In this document: piece after piece, positions 8,342 to 18,284 of the stretch
Layout: each line of letters opens with the position of its first letter
Position numbering within the stretch: position 1 is the stretch's first letter
Source: Thauera carbonicopians
GTDB taxonomy: Bacteria > Pseudomonadota > Gammaproteobacteria > Burkholderiales > Rhodocyclaceae
DNA length: 64,000 nucleotides
Reading direction: 5' to 3'
Assembly: GCF_025699485.1 (NCBI RefSeq)
Contig: NZ_JANUXN010000003.1
Location: forward strand, 434,001 to 498,000
The notes under the pieces: generated by a model
The model's database searches: none
What the model was told of the DNA's origin: nothing
The model's input: only the letters and a program-made list of their open reading frames with translations
Made by a program: the position numbers and the translations under genes

Positions 8342-9133
8342 ATGTACCGCGATCATCCGGATTCCGAACTGGACCGCGTCGCCGCGCTGCTGGCCCGGGC
8401 GCAACGCATTCTCTTCATCACCGGCGCGGGCATCTCGGCCGATTCCGGCCTGCCCACTTACCGCGGCATCGGCGGCCTGTACCACGAGCGCCTGACGGCC
8501 GAAGGGCTGACGATCGAGGAAGCGCTGTCGGGCGAGATGATGGCGCTGCGGCCCGAGGTCTCGTGGAAATACATCGCCGAGATCGAGGCCAACTGCCGCG
8601 GCGCCCGCCCCAATACCGCGCATCGCCTGATCGCCGCGCTCGAGCAGGAGAAGTCGATGGTCTGCGTGCTGACGCAGAACGTCGACGGCCTGCATGCCGA
8701 TGCCGGCTCGCGCAAGCTGATCGAGATGCACGGCACGGTGCACCGCCTGCGCTGCGACGACTGCATGAATGCGCGCCGGGTGGCCGACTACGCCGGGCTG
8801 CAGATCCCGCCCGAATGTCCGCGCTGCGGCGGCATCATGCGGCCGGACATCGTGCTGTTCGGCGAGCAGTTGCCGCAGCATGCGCTGGAGCGCCTGGAGC
8901 ACGTGCTGCAGCAGGGGCTCGATCTGGTGGTCTCGATCGGCACCACCAGCGTCTTTCCCTACATTGCCGGGCCCGTCGTATGGGCGGCGCAGGACGGCGT
9001 GCCGACGGTGGAGATCAACCCGGGCGATACCGAGGTCAGCAGCATCGTCCGCCATCGCCTGCGCCTGACCGCGAGCGAAGCGCTGCGTGCGCTGTGGGAC
9101 CGCACCCACCCCAGCGAAGCTGCCGAAGGCTGA
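8342..9133 (+). CDS. cobB: Sirtuin NAD-dependent protein deacylase
   Basis: The 263-residue protein removes acyl groups from lysines using NAD+. Visible motifs are FITGAGISADSGLPTYRG (NAD site), LTQNVDGLHADAG, the catalytic His in EMHGTVHRLRC, a four-cysteine zinc site (CDDC...CPRC), MRPDIVLFGEQLP, SIGTTSVFPYIAGPV and VEINPGDT. The Tyr-x-x-Arg pair that marks desuccinylase-type (class III) sirtuins such as E. coli CobB is not seen at the equivalent helix (WKYIAEIEAN), so simple deacetylation is more likely. It is followed by a strong hairpin terminator. Confidence 0.92.
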   Translation: MYRDHPDSELDRVAALLARAQRILFITGAGISADSGLPTYRGIGGLYHERLTAEGLTIEEALSGEMMALRPEVSWKYIAEIEANCRGARPNTAHRLIAALEQEKSMVCVLTQNVDGLHADAGSRKLIEMHGTVHRLRCDDCMNARRVADYAGLQIPPECPRCGGIMRPDIVLFGEQLPQHALERLEHVLQQGLDLVVSIGTTSVFPYIAGPVVWAAQDGVPTVEINPGDTEVSSIVRHRLRLTASEALRALWDRTHPSEAAEG

Positions 9134-9193
9134 AGCTGCGCTGCCCGGCGCGATGGCTGGCTCGTCCAGCCTTGTTGTAGCAGGGTCGAATGC

Positions 9194-9230
9194 AAAGGGC
9201 CGGGGTCTTGCGATCCCGGCCCTTTGTTTT
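9194..9230 (+). terminator. Rho-independent terminator after the sirtuin gene
   Basis: An 11-base stem AAAGGGCCGGG (9194-9204) pairs perfectly with CCCGGCCCTTT (9215-9225) around a 10-base loop, followed by GTTTT. It lies between the converging sirtuin and D-lactate-dehydrogenase-like genes and may also stop the leftward transcript, though the T-tract is only on the plus side. Confidence 0.85.
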
Positions 9231-9246
9231 GCTGCGTCGCCTCCGC

Positions 9247-12200
9247 CTACAGCAGCACGCGCTCGATGCCGCCGTTGTTGGCCTTGCTGACGTAGTCGGG
9301 CAGCCAGTTCTCGCCGAGCAGGTGGCGGGCGAGTTCGATCACGATGTAGTCGGGCTCGACGCCGCCAGCGTCGTTGGCGTAGCGGTGCATGCCCTGCAGG
9401 CAGCTCGGGCAGGAGGTCAGCAGCTTGATGCGGGCGTCGGGGTCGTCCTCGCGCAGCCTGGCCGCGCCCTTCTCGATCTCTTCCTGCTTGCGGAAGCGCA
9501 CCTGGGTCGAGATGTCGGGGCGGGCGACGGCGAGCGTGCCGGATTCGCCGCAGCAGCGGTCGGACAGGTCGACGCGCGTGCCCATCAGTTCATTGGCCAC
9601 CTTGATGCCGGAGTGCACCTTCATCGGCGTGTGGCAGGGCTCGTGGTACATGTATTTCACGCCCTGCACGCCATCGAGCTTGACGCCTTTCTCCATCAGG
9701 TACTCGTGGATGTCGAGCAGCCGGCAGCCGGGGAAGATCTTCTCGAACTCGTACTTCTGCAACTGATCCATGCAGGTGCCGCAGGACACGATCACGGTCT
9801 TGATGTCGAGATAGTTCAGCGTGTTGGCGACGCGGTGGAACAGCACGCGGTTGTCGGTGGTGATCTTCTGGCCCTTTTCGTCTTCGCCGGCGGCCGTCTG
9901 CGGGTAGCCGCAGCACAGGTAGCCCGGCGGCAGCACGGTCTGGGCGCCGACGTGGTAGAGCATGGCCTGGGTGGCCAGGCCGACCTGGCTGAACAGGCGC
10001 TCGGAGCCGCAGCCGGGGAAGTAGAACACGGCGTCGCCGTTGTAGTCGGGGCCGTTGACCTTGCGCGGGTCGCGGATCACCGGGATGACCTTGTCGTCCT
10101 CGATGTCGAGCAGCGCGCGGCTGGTGCGCTTGGGCAGGTTGCCGGGCATCGGCTTGTTGATGAAGTGGATCACCTGGGCCTTGACCGGCGGCTTGCCGAG
10201 CGTCGCCGGCGGCGCTTTCAGCTGCGGCTGGATCAGGCCGAACTTCTTCGCCATGCCGTGCGCCCAGCGCTGGGCCTTGTAGCCCCAGCCCATCATGCCG
10301 ACGCGCATGGCCTTGATCGTCGCCGGGTCCTTGATGGTCAGGAAGGCCATCGCCGCCGCCTTGCCCGGGTTGAACGACTTCTTGCCCTGCTTGCGCAGCA
10401 GGTTGCGCATCTTGATCGAGACGTCGCCGAAGTCGATGTCCACCGGACAGGGCTTCTCGCACTTGTGGCAGATCGTGCAGTGGTCGGCGACGTCCTCGAA
10501 CTCGGCCCAGTGCGCCAGCGACACGCCGCGGCGGGTCTGTTCCTCGTACAGGAAGGCCTCGATCAGCAGCGAGGTCGACAGGATCTTGTTGCGCGGGCTG
10601 TACAGCAGGTTGGCGCGCGGCACGTGGGTCGAGCACACCGGCTTGCACTTGCCGCAGCGCAGGCAGTCCTTGATGTCGTGGGCGATGTCGCCGACGTCGG
10701 TCTGCTCCATGATCAGGGACTCGTGCCCCATCAGGTTGAAGCTGGGCGTGTAGGCGTTGTCGAGGTTGCCCTTGACCGGCCCCTTGCGCATCAGCTTGCC
10801 GCGGTTGAAGCGGCCCTCGGGGTCGACCTTCTGCTTGTAGGCCCAGAAGCTCGCCATCTCCTCGTCGGTGAGGTAGTCGAGCTTGGTGATGCCGATGCCG
10901 TGCTCGCCCGAGATCACGCCGTCCAGGCTGCGCGCCAGCGCCATGATGCGGTCGACCGCGCGGTTGGCGGTCTGCAGCATCTCGTAGTGGTCGGAGTTGA
11001 CCGGCAGGTTGGTGTGCACGTTGCCGTCGCCGGCGTGCATGTGCAGCGCGACGAAGACGCGGCCGCGCAGCACTTCGCGGTGGATGTCGGCGATGCGGGC
11101 CAGGATGCGGGCGAACAGCGCGCCGTCGAAGACCTGTTCGAGCAGCGGGCGCAGCTCGGTCTTCCACGACACGCGGATGGAGTAATCCTGCAGGCGGTGG
11201 AACAGCACCGGATCGGCGGCGCGGTTACTCAGCTCGCCGGCGTCGATGCCGTAGTCGGCGAACTGCGGCTCGGCTTCGGCCAGCGGCAGGTCGAGGTTGT
11301 CGAGCAGCCACTGCCAGCGCCGCCGCACCGCGGCGACGTAGGCCAGCGCCTGGGCGCGGTGATCGGCGATCAGCGTCTCACGGTCGACGATCTCGTCCTT
11401 GACCTCGAGCGGCAACTCGCCACGCAGGAAAGTTTCCAGCGTGTCGCACAGCTCGATCTTGTTCTGCAGCGACAGTTCGATGTTGATGCGCTCGATGCCG
11501 TCGCAGTACTCGCCCATGCGCGGCAGCGGAATGACCACGTCCTCGTTGATCTTGAAGGCGTTGGTGTGGCGCGAGATCGCCGCGGTGCGGCTGCGTTCGA
11601 GCCAGAAGCGCTTGCGCTGCTCGGGGCTGACGGCGATGAAGCCTTCGGCGCCGCGGCTGTTGGTCATGCGCACGACTTCGGAGGCGGCCTGCATCACCGC
11701 GTTCTCGTCGAAGCCGACGATGTCGCCGATCAGCACCATCTTCGGCCGGCCGTGGCGCTTGGCCTTGGTGGCGTAGCCGACCGCCTTCACGTAGCGCTCG
11801 TCGAGGTGCTCGAGGCCGGCCAGCAGCACGCCGGCGAGGTTGCCGGCGCCGCCCGGCTTGAACCAGTCGGTGATCTCGACGATCGCCGGCACCGCCTCGC
11901 GCACCTGGCCGAAGAACTCCAGGCACACGGTGCGGGTGATCGGCGGCATCTTGTGCAGCACCCAGCGCGCAGCGACGATCAGGCCGTCCGTGCCTTCCTT
12001 CTGCACGCCCGGGATGCCGCCGAGGAACTTGTCGGTGACGTCCTTGCCCAGGCCGTCCTTGCGGCAGTGGGCGCCAGGCATCGACAGCAGCTCCTCGCCC
12101 AGCGGCGCGTAGGTGAAGCCGTCGAAGCGGCGCAGGCGGAAGCGCGCGGTGTGCTGTTCGTGGATCTTGCCGAAGTTGTGGTCGAGGCGCTCGACTTCCA

Positions 12201-13137
12201 GCCAGTTGCCGTCCGGCGTGACCATCTTCCACCACGCCAGGTTGTCGAGTGCGGTGCCCCACAGCACGGCCTTCTTGCCGCCGGCATTCATCGCGATGTT
12301 GCCGCCCACACAGGAGGCGCTGGCCGACGTCGGGTCGACCGCGAACACGCGGCCGGCCAGCGCGGCGGCCTCGGACACGCGCTCGGTGACGACGCCGGCG
12401 CCGGTGCGGATCGTCGCGTAGGGCGAATCCATCGGCTTGCCTTCGGCATCGGGCAGCACCATGTCCTCGACCGTGCCGATGGCGATCAGCTTCTCGGTGT
12501 TGATCACCACCGAGTCGGCGTCCAGCGGCACCGCGCCGCCGGTGTAGCCGGTGCCGCCGCCGCGCGGAATGATGGTGAGGCCGAGGCTGATGCACTCGCG
12601 CACCAGCGGCGCCATCTCTTCCTCGGTGTCGGGATAGAGCACGACGAAGGGGTACTCGACGCGCCAGTCGGTAGCGTCGGTGACGTGCGATACGCGGGCG
12701 TGGCCGTCGAAGCAGATGTTGTCGCGCCGGGTGTGGCGCGACAGCGCCTTGAGCACCGACTTGCGCCGCCGCGCGGTGGCGTCGAACCAGCTCTCGAAGC
12801 TGGAGATGGCATCGCGGGTGCGCGCAATCAGCAAGGTCACGCGGTCGTTGCCCTGGCGGCGCTTCTCGATTTCGTTGAGGCGGTGGTTCAGCGCGCCGAT
12901 CAGCGCCTCGCGCCGTTCGCGGCTGTCGAGCAGGTCGTCCTCGAGATAGGGGTTGCGGCGCACCACCCAGATGTCGCCGAGGACTTCGTACAGCATGCGC
13001 GCCGAACGGCCGGTGACGCGCTCCGCGCGCAGCTCATCGAGCACCGCCCAGGCTTCGCTGCCGAGCAGGCGCATGACGATCTCGCGATCCGAGAACGAAG
13101 TGTAGTTGTACGGAATTTCGCGCAGGCGTTGGGTCAT
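9247..13137 (-). CDS. FAD/4Fe-4S D-lactate-dehydrogenase-like oxidoreductase (DUF3683)
   Basis: This 1296-residue protein joins an N-terminal DUF3683 region (about 1-130), a PCMH-type FAD-binding domain ([17 protein letters not shown], about 205-221), an FAD-oxidase C-terminal domain ([19 protein letters not shown]), two 4Fe-4S motifs ([11 protein letters not shown] near 825 and [12 protein letters not shown] near 888), and a heterodisulfide-reductase-like cysteine-rich region ([30 protein letters not shown]; about 1040-1260). It resembles Dld-II/GlcD-GlcF fusions that oxidise D-2-hydroxy acids and pass electrons to quinone. The substrate is inferred as D-lactate; glycolate or D-2-hydroxyglutarate remain possible. 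The gene for the LhgO-like oxidase is next upstream. Confidence 0.85.
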   Translation of the reverse strand: MTQRLREIPYNYTSFSDREIVMRLLGSEAWAVLDELRAERVTGRSARMLYEVLGDIWVVRRNPYLEDDLLDSRERREALIGALNHRLNEIEKRRQGNDRVTLLIARTRDAISSFESWFDATARRRKSVLKALSRHTRRDNICFDGHARVSHVTDATDWRVEYPFVVLYPDTEEEMAPLVRECISLGLTIIPRGGGTGYTGGAVPLDADSVVINTEKLIAIGTVEDMVLPDAEGKPMDSPYATIRTGAGVVTERVSEAAALAGRVFAVDPTSASASCVGGNIAMNAGGKKAVLWGTALDNLAWWKMVTPDGNWLEVERLDHNFGKIHEQHTARFRLRRFDGFTYAPLGEELLSMPGAHCRKDGLGKDVTDKFLGGIPGVQKEGTDGLIVAARWVLHKMPPITRTVCLEFFGQVREAVPAIVEITDWFKPGGAGNLAGVLLAGLEHLDERYVKAVGYATKAKRHGRPKMVLIGDIVGFDENAVMQAASEVVRMTNSRGAEGFIAVSPEQRKRFWLERSRTAAISRHTNAFKINEDVVIPLPRMGEYCDGIERINIELSLQNKIELCDTLETFLRGELPLEVKDEIVDRETLIADHRAQALAYVAAVRRRWQWLLDNLDLPLAEAEPQFADYGIDAGELSNRAADPVLFHRLQDYSIRVSWKTELRPLLEQVFDGALFARILARIADIHREVLRGRVFVALHMHAGDGNVHTNLPVNSDHYEMLQTANRAVDRIMALARSLDGVISGEHGIGITKLDYLTDEEMASFWAYKQKVDPEGRFNRGKLMRKGPVKGNLDNAYTPSFNLMGHESLIMEQTDVGDIAHDIKDCLRCGKCKPVCSTHVPRANLLYSPRNKILSTSLLIEAFLYEEQTRRGVSLAHWAEFEDVADHCTICHKCEKPCPVDIDFGDVSIKMRNLLRKQGKKSFNPGKAAAMAFLTIKDPATIKAMRVGMMGWGYKAQRWAHGMAKKFGLIQPQLKAPPATLGKPPVKAQVIHFINKPMPGNLPKRTSRALLDIEDDKVIPVIRDPRKVNGPDYNGDAVFYFPGCGSERLFSQVGLATQAMLYHVGAQTVLPPGYLCCGYPQTAAGEDEKGQKITTDNRVLFHRVANTLNYLDIKTVIVSCGTCMDQLQKYEFEKIFPGCRLLDIHEYLMEKGVKLDGVQGVKYMYHEPCHTPMKVHSGIKVANELMGTRVDLSDRCCGESGTLAVARPDISTQVRFRKQEEIEKGAARLREDDPDARIKLLTSCPSCLQGMHRYANDAGGVEPDYIVIELARHLLGENWLPDYVSKANNGGIERVLL

Positions 13138-13274
13138 CGGGATACCGGGAGAGCTGCTGCTGGGGAACGTGCCATTTTAGCCGACCGCAGTGCACCATGC
13201 AGCAAAAAACAAGACCTTACCGGGAGCGTGGGCACGCATCGGCATGCAGGAGCCGGTTCAGCGTGCGGTGGGGA

Positions 13275-14378
13275 TCAGCCGCTCACCAGCTTCGCCACGT
13301 GGGCGCCGATCGCCAGCGAAGCGGTCAGCCCGGGCGATTCGATGCCGTACAGATGGACCAGCCCGGCCACACCGTGCCGTGCCGGACCGTCGATGCGGAA
13401 ATCCGCGTCCGCCTGGCCGGGGCCGACGATCTTGGGCCGCACACCGGCATAGCCGGGCTGCAGGCGATCGGCGTCGAGCGCCGGCCACCAGTTGCGGATC
13501 GCGTCGGCGAAGCGCGCGGCCCTGGCCGGGTCGACATGGTAGTCGGGGTGTACGATCCACTCGACGTCCGGGCCGAACCTGGCCTGGCCGCCCAGATCCA
13601 GGGTCAGATGCACGCCCAGCCCGCCCGGCTCGGGAATCGGATAGATCAGGCGCGAGAACGGTGCCTTGCCGCTGTAGCCGAAATACACGCCGCGGGCGAA
13701 ATGAGCCTGCGGCGCCTGCGCCGACGCTGCGCTGCGGATGGCGCTGCTGAGTGCCACCGCATCCAGGCCGGCCGCATTGATCACGCAGCGCGTGCGCAGC
13801 GTCATCGGCGCCTTGCCGCCGATCTCCAGTACGATGCCGCCGCCGTCGGCGGCACCGCCTTCCACTGGGCTGCCGAGTGCCAGCATTGCGCCGTGGTCTT
13901 CGGCATCGCCGAGCAGGGCGAGCATCAGACCGTGGCTGTCGACGATGCCGGTGGAGGGCGACAGCAGGCCTGCTTCGGCGTCGAGTGCCGGTTCGAGTTC
14001 GGCGATCTCGGCGCGATCGAGCAGGCGCAGGTCGTCCACGCCGTTCTGGCGTGCGCGGCCGGCGATCTCCTGCAGTGCATCGAGCTGAGCCTCGCGGCTG
14101 GCGACCACCAGCTTGCCGCAGCGGGCATGGGCTACCCCGCGCTGCGCGCAATAGGCGTACAGGCGTTGCCGTCCTTCCACGCACAGCCGTGCTTTCAGCG
14201 AGCCGGGCGGGTAATAGAGGCCGGCATGGATCACTTCGCTGTTGCGCGAACTGATGCCGCTGCCGATGCAGTGCTCGCGCTCCACGATCAGCACTTCGCG
14301 GCCGGCCTCGGCCAGCGCGCTGGCGCAGGCGAGGCCGACCACGCCGGCGCCGATCACTACGACGTCCACGGTTTCCAT
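13275..14378 (-). CDS. FAD-dependent 2-hydroxyacid oxidase (LhgO-like)
   Basis: The 367-residue protein has an N-terminal dinucleotide fold ([30 protein letters not shown]) and the [33 protein letters not shown] type segment of the L-2-hydroxyglutarate oxidase branch of the DAO family. It ends [19 protein letters not shown]. These enzymes oxidise L-2-hydroxyglutarate to 2-oxoglutarate with transfer of electrons to quinone. It lies 137 bases upstream of the large FAD/Fe-S gene on the same strand, so the two could serve 2-hydroxyacid oxidation together, but they might have separate promoters. Confidence 0.82.
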   Translation of the reverse strand: METVDVVVIGAGVVGLACASALAEAGREVLIVEREHCIGSGISSRNSEVIHAGLYYPPGSLKARLCVEGRQRLYAYCAQRGVAHARCGKLVVASREAQLDALQEIAGRARQNGVDDLRLLDRAEIAELEPALDAEAGLLSPSTGIVDSHGLMLALLGDAEDHGAMLALGSPVEGGAADGGGIVLEIGGKAPMTLRTRCVINAAGLDAVALSSAIRSAASAQAPQAHFARGVYFGYSGKAPFSRLIYPIPEPGGLGVHLTLDLGGQARFGPDVEWIVHPDYHVDPARAARFADAIRNWWPALDADRLQPGYAGVRPKIVGPGQADADFRIDGPARHGVAGLVHLYGIESPGLTASLAIGAHVAKLVSG

Positions 14379-14450
14379 GCGGAAGAGGCTCCTGTCAGTG
14401 GGGCAGTATGGGCCAGGCTCCAGTGCGCGATGCTTGCTTGCAAGGCTTCC

Positions 14451-14855
14451 TCACGCCATCAGCCAGGCGATCGCACCGTAGCGCAAACCCTTTCCAAGAG
14501 CCATCCAGGCCATGCAGGCAAGCCAGTTCAGGCGCAGCACGCCGGCTGCGGCGCACAGCGCGTCGCCGATCAGCGGCACCCAGGACAGCAGCAGGATCAG
14601 GCTGCCGTGGCGGCGCACCAGTTCGAGCCGCGGCGGCAGCTCCTTGCGCGGCAGCAGGCGGCCGAGGGCGTAGGTGCTCATGCCGCCTGCGGTGTTGCCG
14701 AGGGTCGCCAGCGCGAGTGCGGGCAGGCTCAGGTCCGGCCGAAGGGCGACGAGGCCGGCGAACACCGCTTCCGAGCCGCCGGGCAGCAGCGTTGCGGCGA
14801 GGAAGGCGGCAAGCGTCAGCGAGCCGAGCAGGGCGAGATCGGTGTCAGCGCCCAT
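14451..14855 (-). CDS. YqaA-family (DedA-like) membrane protein
   Basis: The 134-residue protein is mostly hydrophobic with about four membrane segments and the motif LLPGGSEAVFAGLVAL, followed by GNTAGGMSTYALGR and LLSWVPLIGDALCAAAGVLRL, matching the YqaA branch of the SNARE-associated/DedA superfamily. Members are thought to move lipids or protons across the inner membrane; the exact role is not known. Confidence 0.87.
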   Translation of the reverse strand: MGADTDLALLGSLTLAAFLAATLLPGGSEAVFAGLVALRPDLSLPALALATLGNTAGGMSTYALGRLLPRKELPPRLELVRRHGSLILLLSWVPLIGDALCAAAGVLRLNWLACMAWMALGKGLRYGAIAWLMA

Positions 14856-14903
14856 GGCAGGGGCGGCGGTGTGCTGTTGACGATGACATTCGATTCAATT
14901 TAA

Positions 14904-14932
14904 TTGACATATGAATATGACAAAAGCAGAAT
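14904..14932 (+). promoter_or_regulatory. Probable sigma-70 promoter of the psiF gene
   Basis: A consensus -35 TTGACA (14904-14909) is followed after 17 bases by CAGAAT (14927-14932). Transcription would start near 14939, ahead of the AGAGGAG ribosome site at 14959-14965 and the ATG at 14971. The region is AT-rich relative to its surroundings. Confidence 0.55.
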
Positions 14933-14970
14933 CTGGCCGCAGCCATGCTGCGCAAACCAGAGGAGATTCG

Positions 14971-15333
14971 ATGATGAAGAACACATTGCATGCTCTTGTC
15001 GCCAGCCTTGCCGTCCTGATGCTGGCTCCTGCCGATGCACTGGCCAATCCGCAGCACGAGCGCATGAGGAACTGCAATGCCGAAGCCAAGGCGCAGGAGC
15101 TGAAAGGCGATGAGCGGAAAGCGTTCATGAGCACTTGCCTGAAGGGCAAGCACGTCGCGGCGGAGACGGGGGCCGCAGCCGCTGTGCCGGTCGCCGACGA
15201 GCAGCCGGTTTCCCGGGCTGCGATGCCGGATGACGGTGTCGACAAGAAGAAGGCCTGCAACCAGGCGGCGACCGAGCAGTCGCTGACCGGCGCCAAGCGC
15301 AAGGCTTTCATTGCCGAGTGCACCAAGGCCTGA
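14971..15333 (+). CDS. psiF: PsiF-repeat exported protein
   Basis: The 120-residue product has a signal peptide (residues 1-25, cleaved after ADALA) and two PsiF repeats of about 30 residues: RMRNCNAEAKAQELKGDE with KAFMSTCLK, and KKKACNQAATEQSLTGAK with KAFIAECTK. E. coli PsiF is phosphate-starvation inducible and periplasmic with unknown role. The start at 14971 has AGAGGAG upstream. A tandem Pho-box with canonical 11-base spacing is not seen in the promoter. Confidence 0.88.
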   Translation: MMKNTLHALVASLAVLMLAPADALANPQHERMRNCNAEAKAQELKGDERKAFMSTCLKGKHVAAETGAAAAVPVADEQPVSRAAMPDDGVDKKKACNQAATEQSLTGAKRKAFIAECTKA

Positions 15334-15350
15334 CAGGTTTTTTCTCGACA

Positions 15351-15387
15351 TGCGCCGCCGACCCGCCAAGGGCGGGAAGGCGGCGCA
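15351..15387. repeat. Strong hairpin between convergent genes
   Basis: TGCGCCGCC (15351-15359) pairs with GGCGGCGCA (15379-15387), and inside it CCCGCC (15362-15367) pairs with GGCGGG (15371-15376). It lies between the ends of psiF and the FHA gene. A run of T residues sits before it on the plus strand rather than after it, so it is not a textbook terminator in either direction. Confidence 0.55.
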
Positions 15388-15430
15388 ATGCTTCGTGGGC
15401 GCCGGGAGAGGGCGTGGCGGGGGCGCGGTC

Positions 15431-16297
15431 TCAGACGATGTCGAAGAACACCAGGTCGCGCTCGATTTCATCGGCGGAGAAGCCACAGCCGATCCGGCCG
15501 GGGCCGCGCAGCACCAGCTTGTCGTGACGGATGCGGCGTTCCTCGCCGCCTTCGACCGACACGAAAGTGCCGTTGGTGCTTTCGTCGATGAGGGTGAAGC
15601 CCTCGCGCTGCCGCTCGATGCGCGCATGCTGGCGCGAGGCGCGAGGGTCCATGATCACGATGTCGTTGCCCAGTTCGCGGCCCAGCAGCAGGACCGGCCG
15701 CTGTTCCTCGACGAACACGACGTCCTGCTGGTGGCGCAGGCGCAGGCGCTGCGACAGTCGTGCGGTGGGCGGGATGGACGTCACCGTACCCATGCGCTGG
15801 CCGATGGCGTAGATCGGCCAGTCGAGCGCCTGCAGCGCCGGTGCCTGCAGCGGATGGGCGCTTGCGGTGTGGCGGGCGGCGGGCGTCAGCAGCAGCACGG
15901 CGGTGCTGCTGGCCAGCGCCTGCTCCGATTCGGCGTGGGCGGCGATGCGCCGGGCGATGTCGATGCCTTCTCCCGATCCCTGCGACGGATCGACGATGCC
16001 GTAGTGCAGGCCGATCCGCACCGGCTGGCGCAGCCCGTTCATGCTCGGCAGGTTCCTGATCCGCTCGAGCATGTCGCTCGCCGCGAGCACGCCGGTGTCG
16101 CAGCGCTCGAAGGCCGCGACGATCGAGCGGCCCTGCTGCTGCAGCATCCGGCCGCCGTGTGCAGCGATCGCGCGCTCGATGCGGTTCAGGCAGCGTTCGG
16201 CCGCATGGCTGGCTTCCGTGCTGCCGAGGCGTGCGACGAAGCTGTCGTCGGCAAGCGCATTGGCGGCGAGCACGCAGAGGTTCTTGCGGTCGGGCAT
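15431..16297 (-). CDS. FHA-domain protein with nucleotide-cyclase-like N-terminus
   Basis: The product is 288 residues from the ATG at 16297 (an in-frame ATG at 16372 would add 25). The first half resembles a class III adenylate/guanylate cyclase fold (LCVLAANALAD, RMLQQQGRSIVAAFERC, RIGLHYGIVD, DIARRIAAHAE), but the two metal-binding aspartates of active cyclases are not evident, so this part is probably non-catalytic. The C-terminal half is an FHA domain (LGRELGNDIVIMDPRASRQHARIE and DESTNGTFV), which binds phosphothreonine peptides. No Ser/Thr kinase gene is in the window. It overlaps nothing and follows ttcA on the same strand. Confidence 0.8.
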   Translation of the reverse strand: MPDRKNLCVLAANALADDSFVARLGSTEASHAAERCLNRIERAIAAHGGRMLQQQGRSIVAAFERCDTGVLAASDMLERIRNLPSMNGLRQPVRIGLHYGIVDPSQGSGEGIDIARRIAAHAESEQALASSTAVLLLTPAARHTASAHPLQAPALQALDWPIYAIGQRMGTVTSIPPTARLSQRLRLRHQQDVVFVEEQRPVLLLGRELGNDIVIMDPRASRQHARIERQREGFTLIDESTNGTFVSVEGGEERRIRHDKLVLRGPGRIGCGFSADEIERDLVFFDIV

Positions 16298-16393
16298 GGC
16301 TTCGATGTCGTCTGGATGCAGGGAGCGTGCGTGGCAGCGTCCAATGATGTTGAAATGCGGCCTGTTGCGCAAGCCCTCGCCGGGGCAGCGGCT

Positions 16394-17335
16394 TCAGTCC
16401 GCATCCTGCAGCCGCGACACGATCCGGACGGCTTGTGGCACTAGGCGCGGCAGTTCGGGCGGGTCGAAGGCGGTGTCGCCTTCCTCCACTTCCGTCTGCT
16501 GCGTGAGACCGGTGAAATCGAACAGGCGCTGATCGGCCAGGTGCGAGGGCACGACGTTCTTCAGCGAGGTCGCCAGCGATTCGATGCGGCCGGGGAAGTC
16601 GCGCGCCCAGCCCTGCAGCATCGCCTTGATCTGCTTGCGCTGGGCGTTCTCCTGCGAGCCGCACAGGTTGCACGGGATGATGGGGAAGTCCATCGCGCGG
16701 GCGAAGCGGGCGATCTCGGCTTCGGTGCAGTAGGCCAGCGGCCGGATCACGACGTGGTTGCCGTCGTCGCTGACGAGCTTGGGCGGCATGGCCTTGATCT
16801 TGCCGCCGAAGAACATGTTCAGGAACAGGGTTTCCAGAATGTCGTCGCGATGGTGGCCGAGCGCGATGCGGGTGGCGCCGATCTCCTTCGCGGTGCGGTA
16901 GATGATGCCGCGGCGCAGGCGCGAGCACAGCGAGCAGGTGGTCTTGCCTTCCGGGATCTTGTCCTTGACGATGGAATAGGTGTCCTCGGTGACGATGCGG
17001 TATTCGACGCCGATGGATTCGAAATAGGCCGGCAGGATGTGGTCGGGGAAGCCGGGCTGCTTCTGGTCGAGGTTCATCGCCACGATGCGGAAGTCGACCG
17101 GTGCGCGTTCGCGCAGCGCCAGCAGGCAGGACAGCAGCGTGTAGGAATCCTTGCCGCCCGAGATGCAGACCATCACGGTATCGCCGTCGCCGATCATGTC
17201 GTAGTCGCCGATCGCTTCGCCGACGCTGCGTTCGAGCTTCTTCTTCAGCCGCAGGAAGGTGTTCGAATGGCGGGTTTCCGGCCCGGCATCGACGGCGGGG
17301 GCGAGGGTTTCAAGCGGGGCGGTGGCTGCACTCAC
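16394..17335 (-). CDS. ttcA: tRNA 2-thiocytidine(32) synthetase
   Basis: The 313-residue enzyme thiolates cytidine 32 of tRNA with an ATP-dependent PP-loop mechanism and a 4Fe-4S cluster. The PP-loop is [12 protein letters not shown], the cluster cysteines include CSLC and the later NLCGSQ, and [19 protein letters not shown] is typical. A GTG start at 17335 gives 313 residues, next to the 311 of E. coli TtcA. A TATAAT on the minus strand at 17367-17372 is 32 bases upstream. The pteridine reductase gene precedes it. Confidence 0.96.
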   Translation of the reverse strand: MSAATAPLETLAPAVDAGPETRHSNTFLRLKKKLERSVGEAIGDYDMIGDGDTVMVCISGGKDSYTLLSCLLALRERAPVDFRIVAMNLDQKQPGFPDHILPAYFESIGVEYRIVTEDTYSIVKDKIPEGKTTCSLCSRLRRGIIYRTAKEIGATRIALGHHRDDILETLFLNMFFGGKIKAMPPKLVSDDGNHVVIRPLAYCTEAEIARFARAMDFPIIPCNLCGSQENAQRKQIKAMLQGWARDFPGRIESLATSLKNVVPSHLADQRLFDFTGLTQQTEVEEGDTAFDPPELPRLVPQAVRIVSRLQDAD

Positions 17336-17366
17336 GGGTCGGCTCGGTCGGCGAAAAAAGCGAAGA

Positions 17367-17372
17367 ATTATA
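17367..17372 (-). promoter_or_regulatory. Candidate -10 element of ttcA
   Basis: The minus strand reads TGTATAAT here, a perfect -10 with one base of the extended element, 32 bases before the ttcA GTG. The corresponding -35 (GGCCAG) is poor. Confidence 0.35.
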
Positions 17373-17394
17373 CACTTGGCGCTGCCCGGCTGGC

Positions 17395-18180
17395 CTACAG
17401 GTGGGCGCTGCGGCCGCCATCGACGGCGATGATCTGGCCGGTGACGTAGGGCGCATCGAAGATCAGGAAGCGCACCGTGCGGGCGATGTCCGCCGCCGAG
17501 CCGATGCGCTTGAGCAGGGTGTCGCCGATGATCCGCCGGCGTTCCTCGGCGGAGAACTGGCCGTCTTCCGGCCATTCGATCGGCCCCGGCGATATGCCGT
17601 TGACGCGCGCTTCGGGCGCCAGCTCGATCGCCAGTGCGCGGGTCAGACCGGCCAGGCCGGCCTTGGCCGCACTGTACACCGGGTAGTGCGGCAGCGGCCG
17701 TTCGGCGTGGATATCGACGATGTTGACGACGGCGCCGTGCCGATGCCGGATCTCGGGCGCCAGCGCCTGCGACAGGAACAGCGGACCCATCAGGTTCGAG
17801 CCGACCAGTTCGTCCCAGGCGGCGCGGTCGATGTGGCCGAGCGGCGTGGGGAAGAAGCTGGAGGCGTTGTTCACCAGCCCGTCGATGCGGCCGAAGCGGG
17901 CGAGGGCGGCGGCGGCGACTTCGTCGGCGGCGCCGAAACGGGCGAGATCGCCACCGACGGTGGCGGCCGAGCCGGCGCGTTGCCTGTTCAGTTCCGCCGC
18001 GAGCCTTTCCGCCTCGTCGCCGCTGTTGCGGTAGTGCAGCACGACGCGGGCGCCGGCGGCGTGCAGCTGGCGGGCGATCTCGGCACCGACGCGGCGGGCG
18101 GCGCCGGTGACGAGGACGACGGGTGCGCTGCCCGTGGCGGGTGCGTTCGGATCGGTCTTGGAAGGATCGAAAAGCGTCAT
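17395..18180 (-). CDS. Pteridine reductase (SDR family)
   Basis: The 261-residue protein is a short-chain dehydrogenase with the NADPH motif [16 protein letters not shown], in which the double Arg is characteristic of pteridine reductases, then [13 protein letters not shown], and catalytic Tyr-x3-Lys in [12 protein letters not shown]. Family members reduce dihydropterins or dihydrofolate to the tetrahydro forms and can complement folA. It is encoded divergently from the MidA-like methyltransferase gene, with about 100 bases between starts. Confidence 0.85.
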   Translation of the reverse strand: MTLFDPSKTDPNAPATGSAPVVLVTGAARRVGAEIARQLHAAGARVVLHYRNSGDEAERLAAELNRQRAGSAATVGGDLARFGAADEVAAAALARFGRIDGLVNNASSFFPTPLGHIDRAAWDELVGSNLMGPLFLSQALAPEIRHRHGAVVNIVDIHAERPLPHYPVYSAAKAGLAGLTRALAIELAPEARVNGISPGPIEWPEDGQFSAEERRRIIGDTLLKRIGSAADIARTVRFLIFDAPYVTGQIIAVDGGRSAHL

Positions 18181-18284
18181 GTCGGATCGAGCTGTCGAAG
18201 GTTTTGGTCTGCCCACGGCATGAGCATGGACGATCGGGCTTGCCGGTACAATCCCGCACTTCCGTTTCACTGCCTGCCGCGCCC

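Noticed and set aside
8342-9133. Annotation of the sirtuin as a desuccinylase
   Set aside because: The Tyr-x-x-Arg pair that marks this activity is not visible at the equivalent helix.
9190-13452. A plus-strand open frame of about 1420 codons opposite the D-lactate-dehydrogenase-like gene
   Set aside because: It is antisense to a well-supported gene, has repetitive Val/Gly/Asp/His-rich composition from codon bias, and shows no protein family features.
14901-14925. Pho-box-like half-sites upstream of psiF (minus-strand TTGTCAT and ATGTCAA)
   Set aside because: The half-sites are offset by 13 bases rather than 11 and match the consensus only partly, so PhoB control is not supported.
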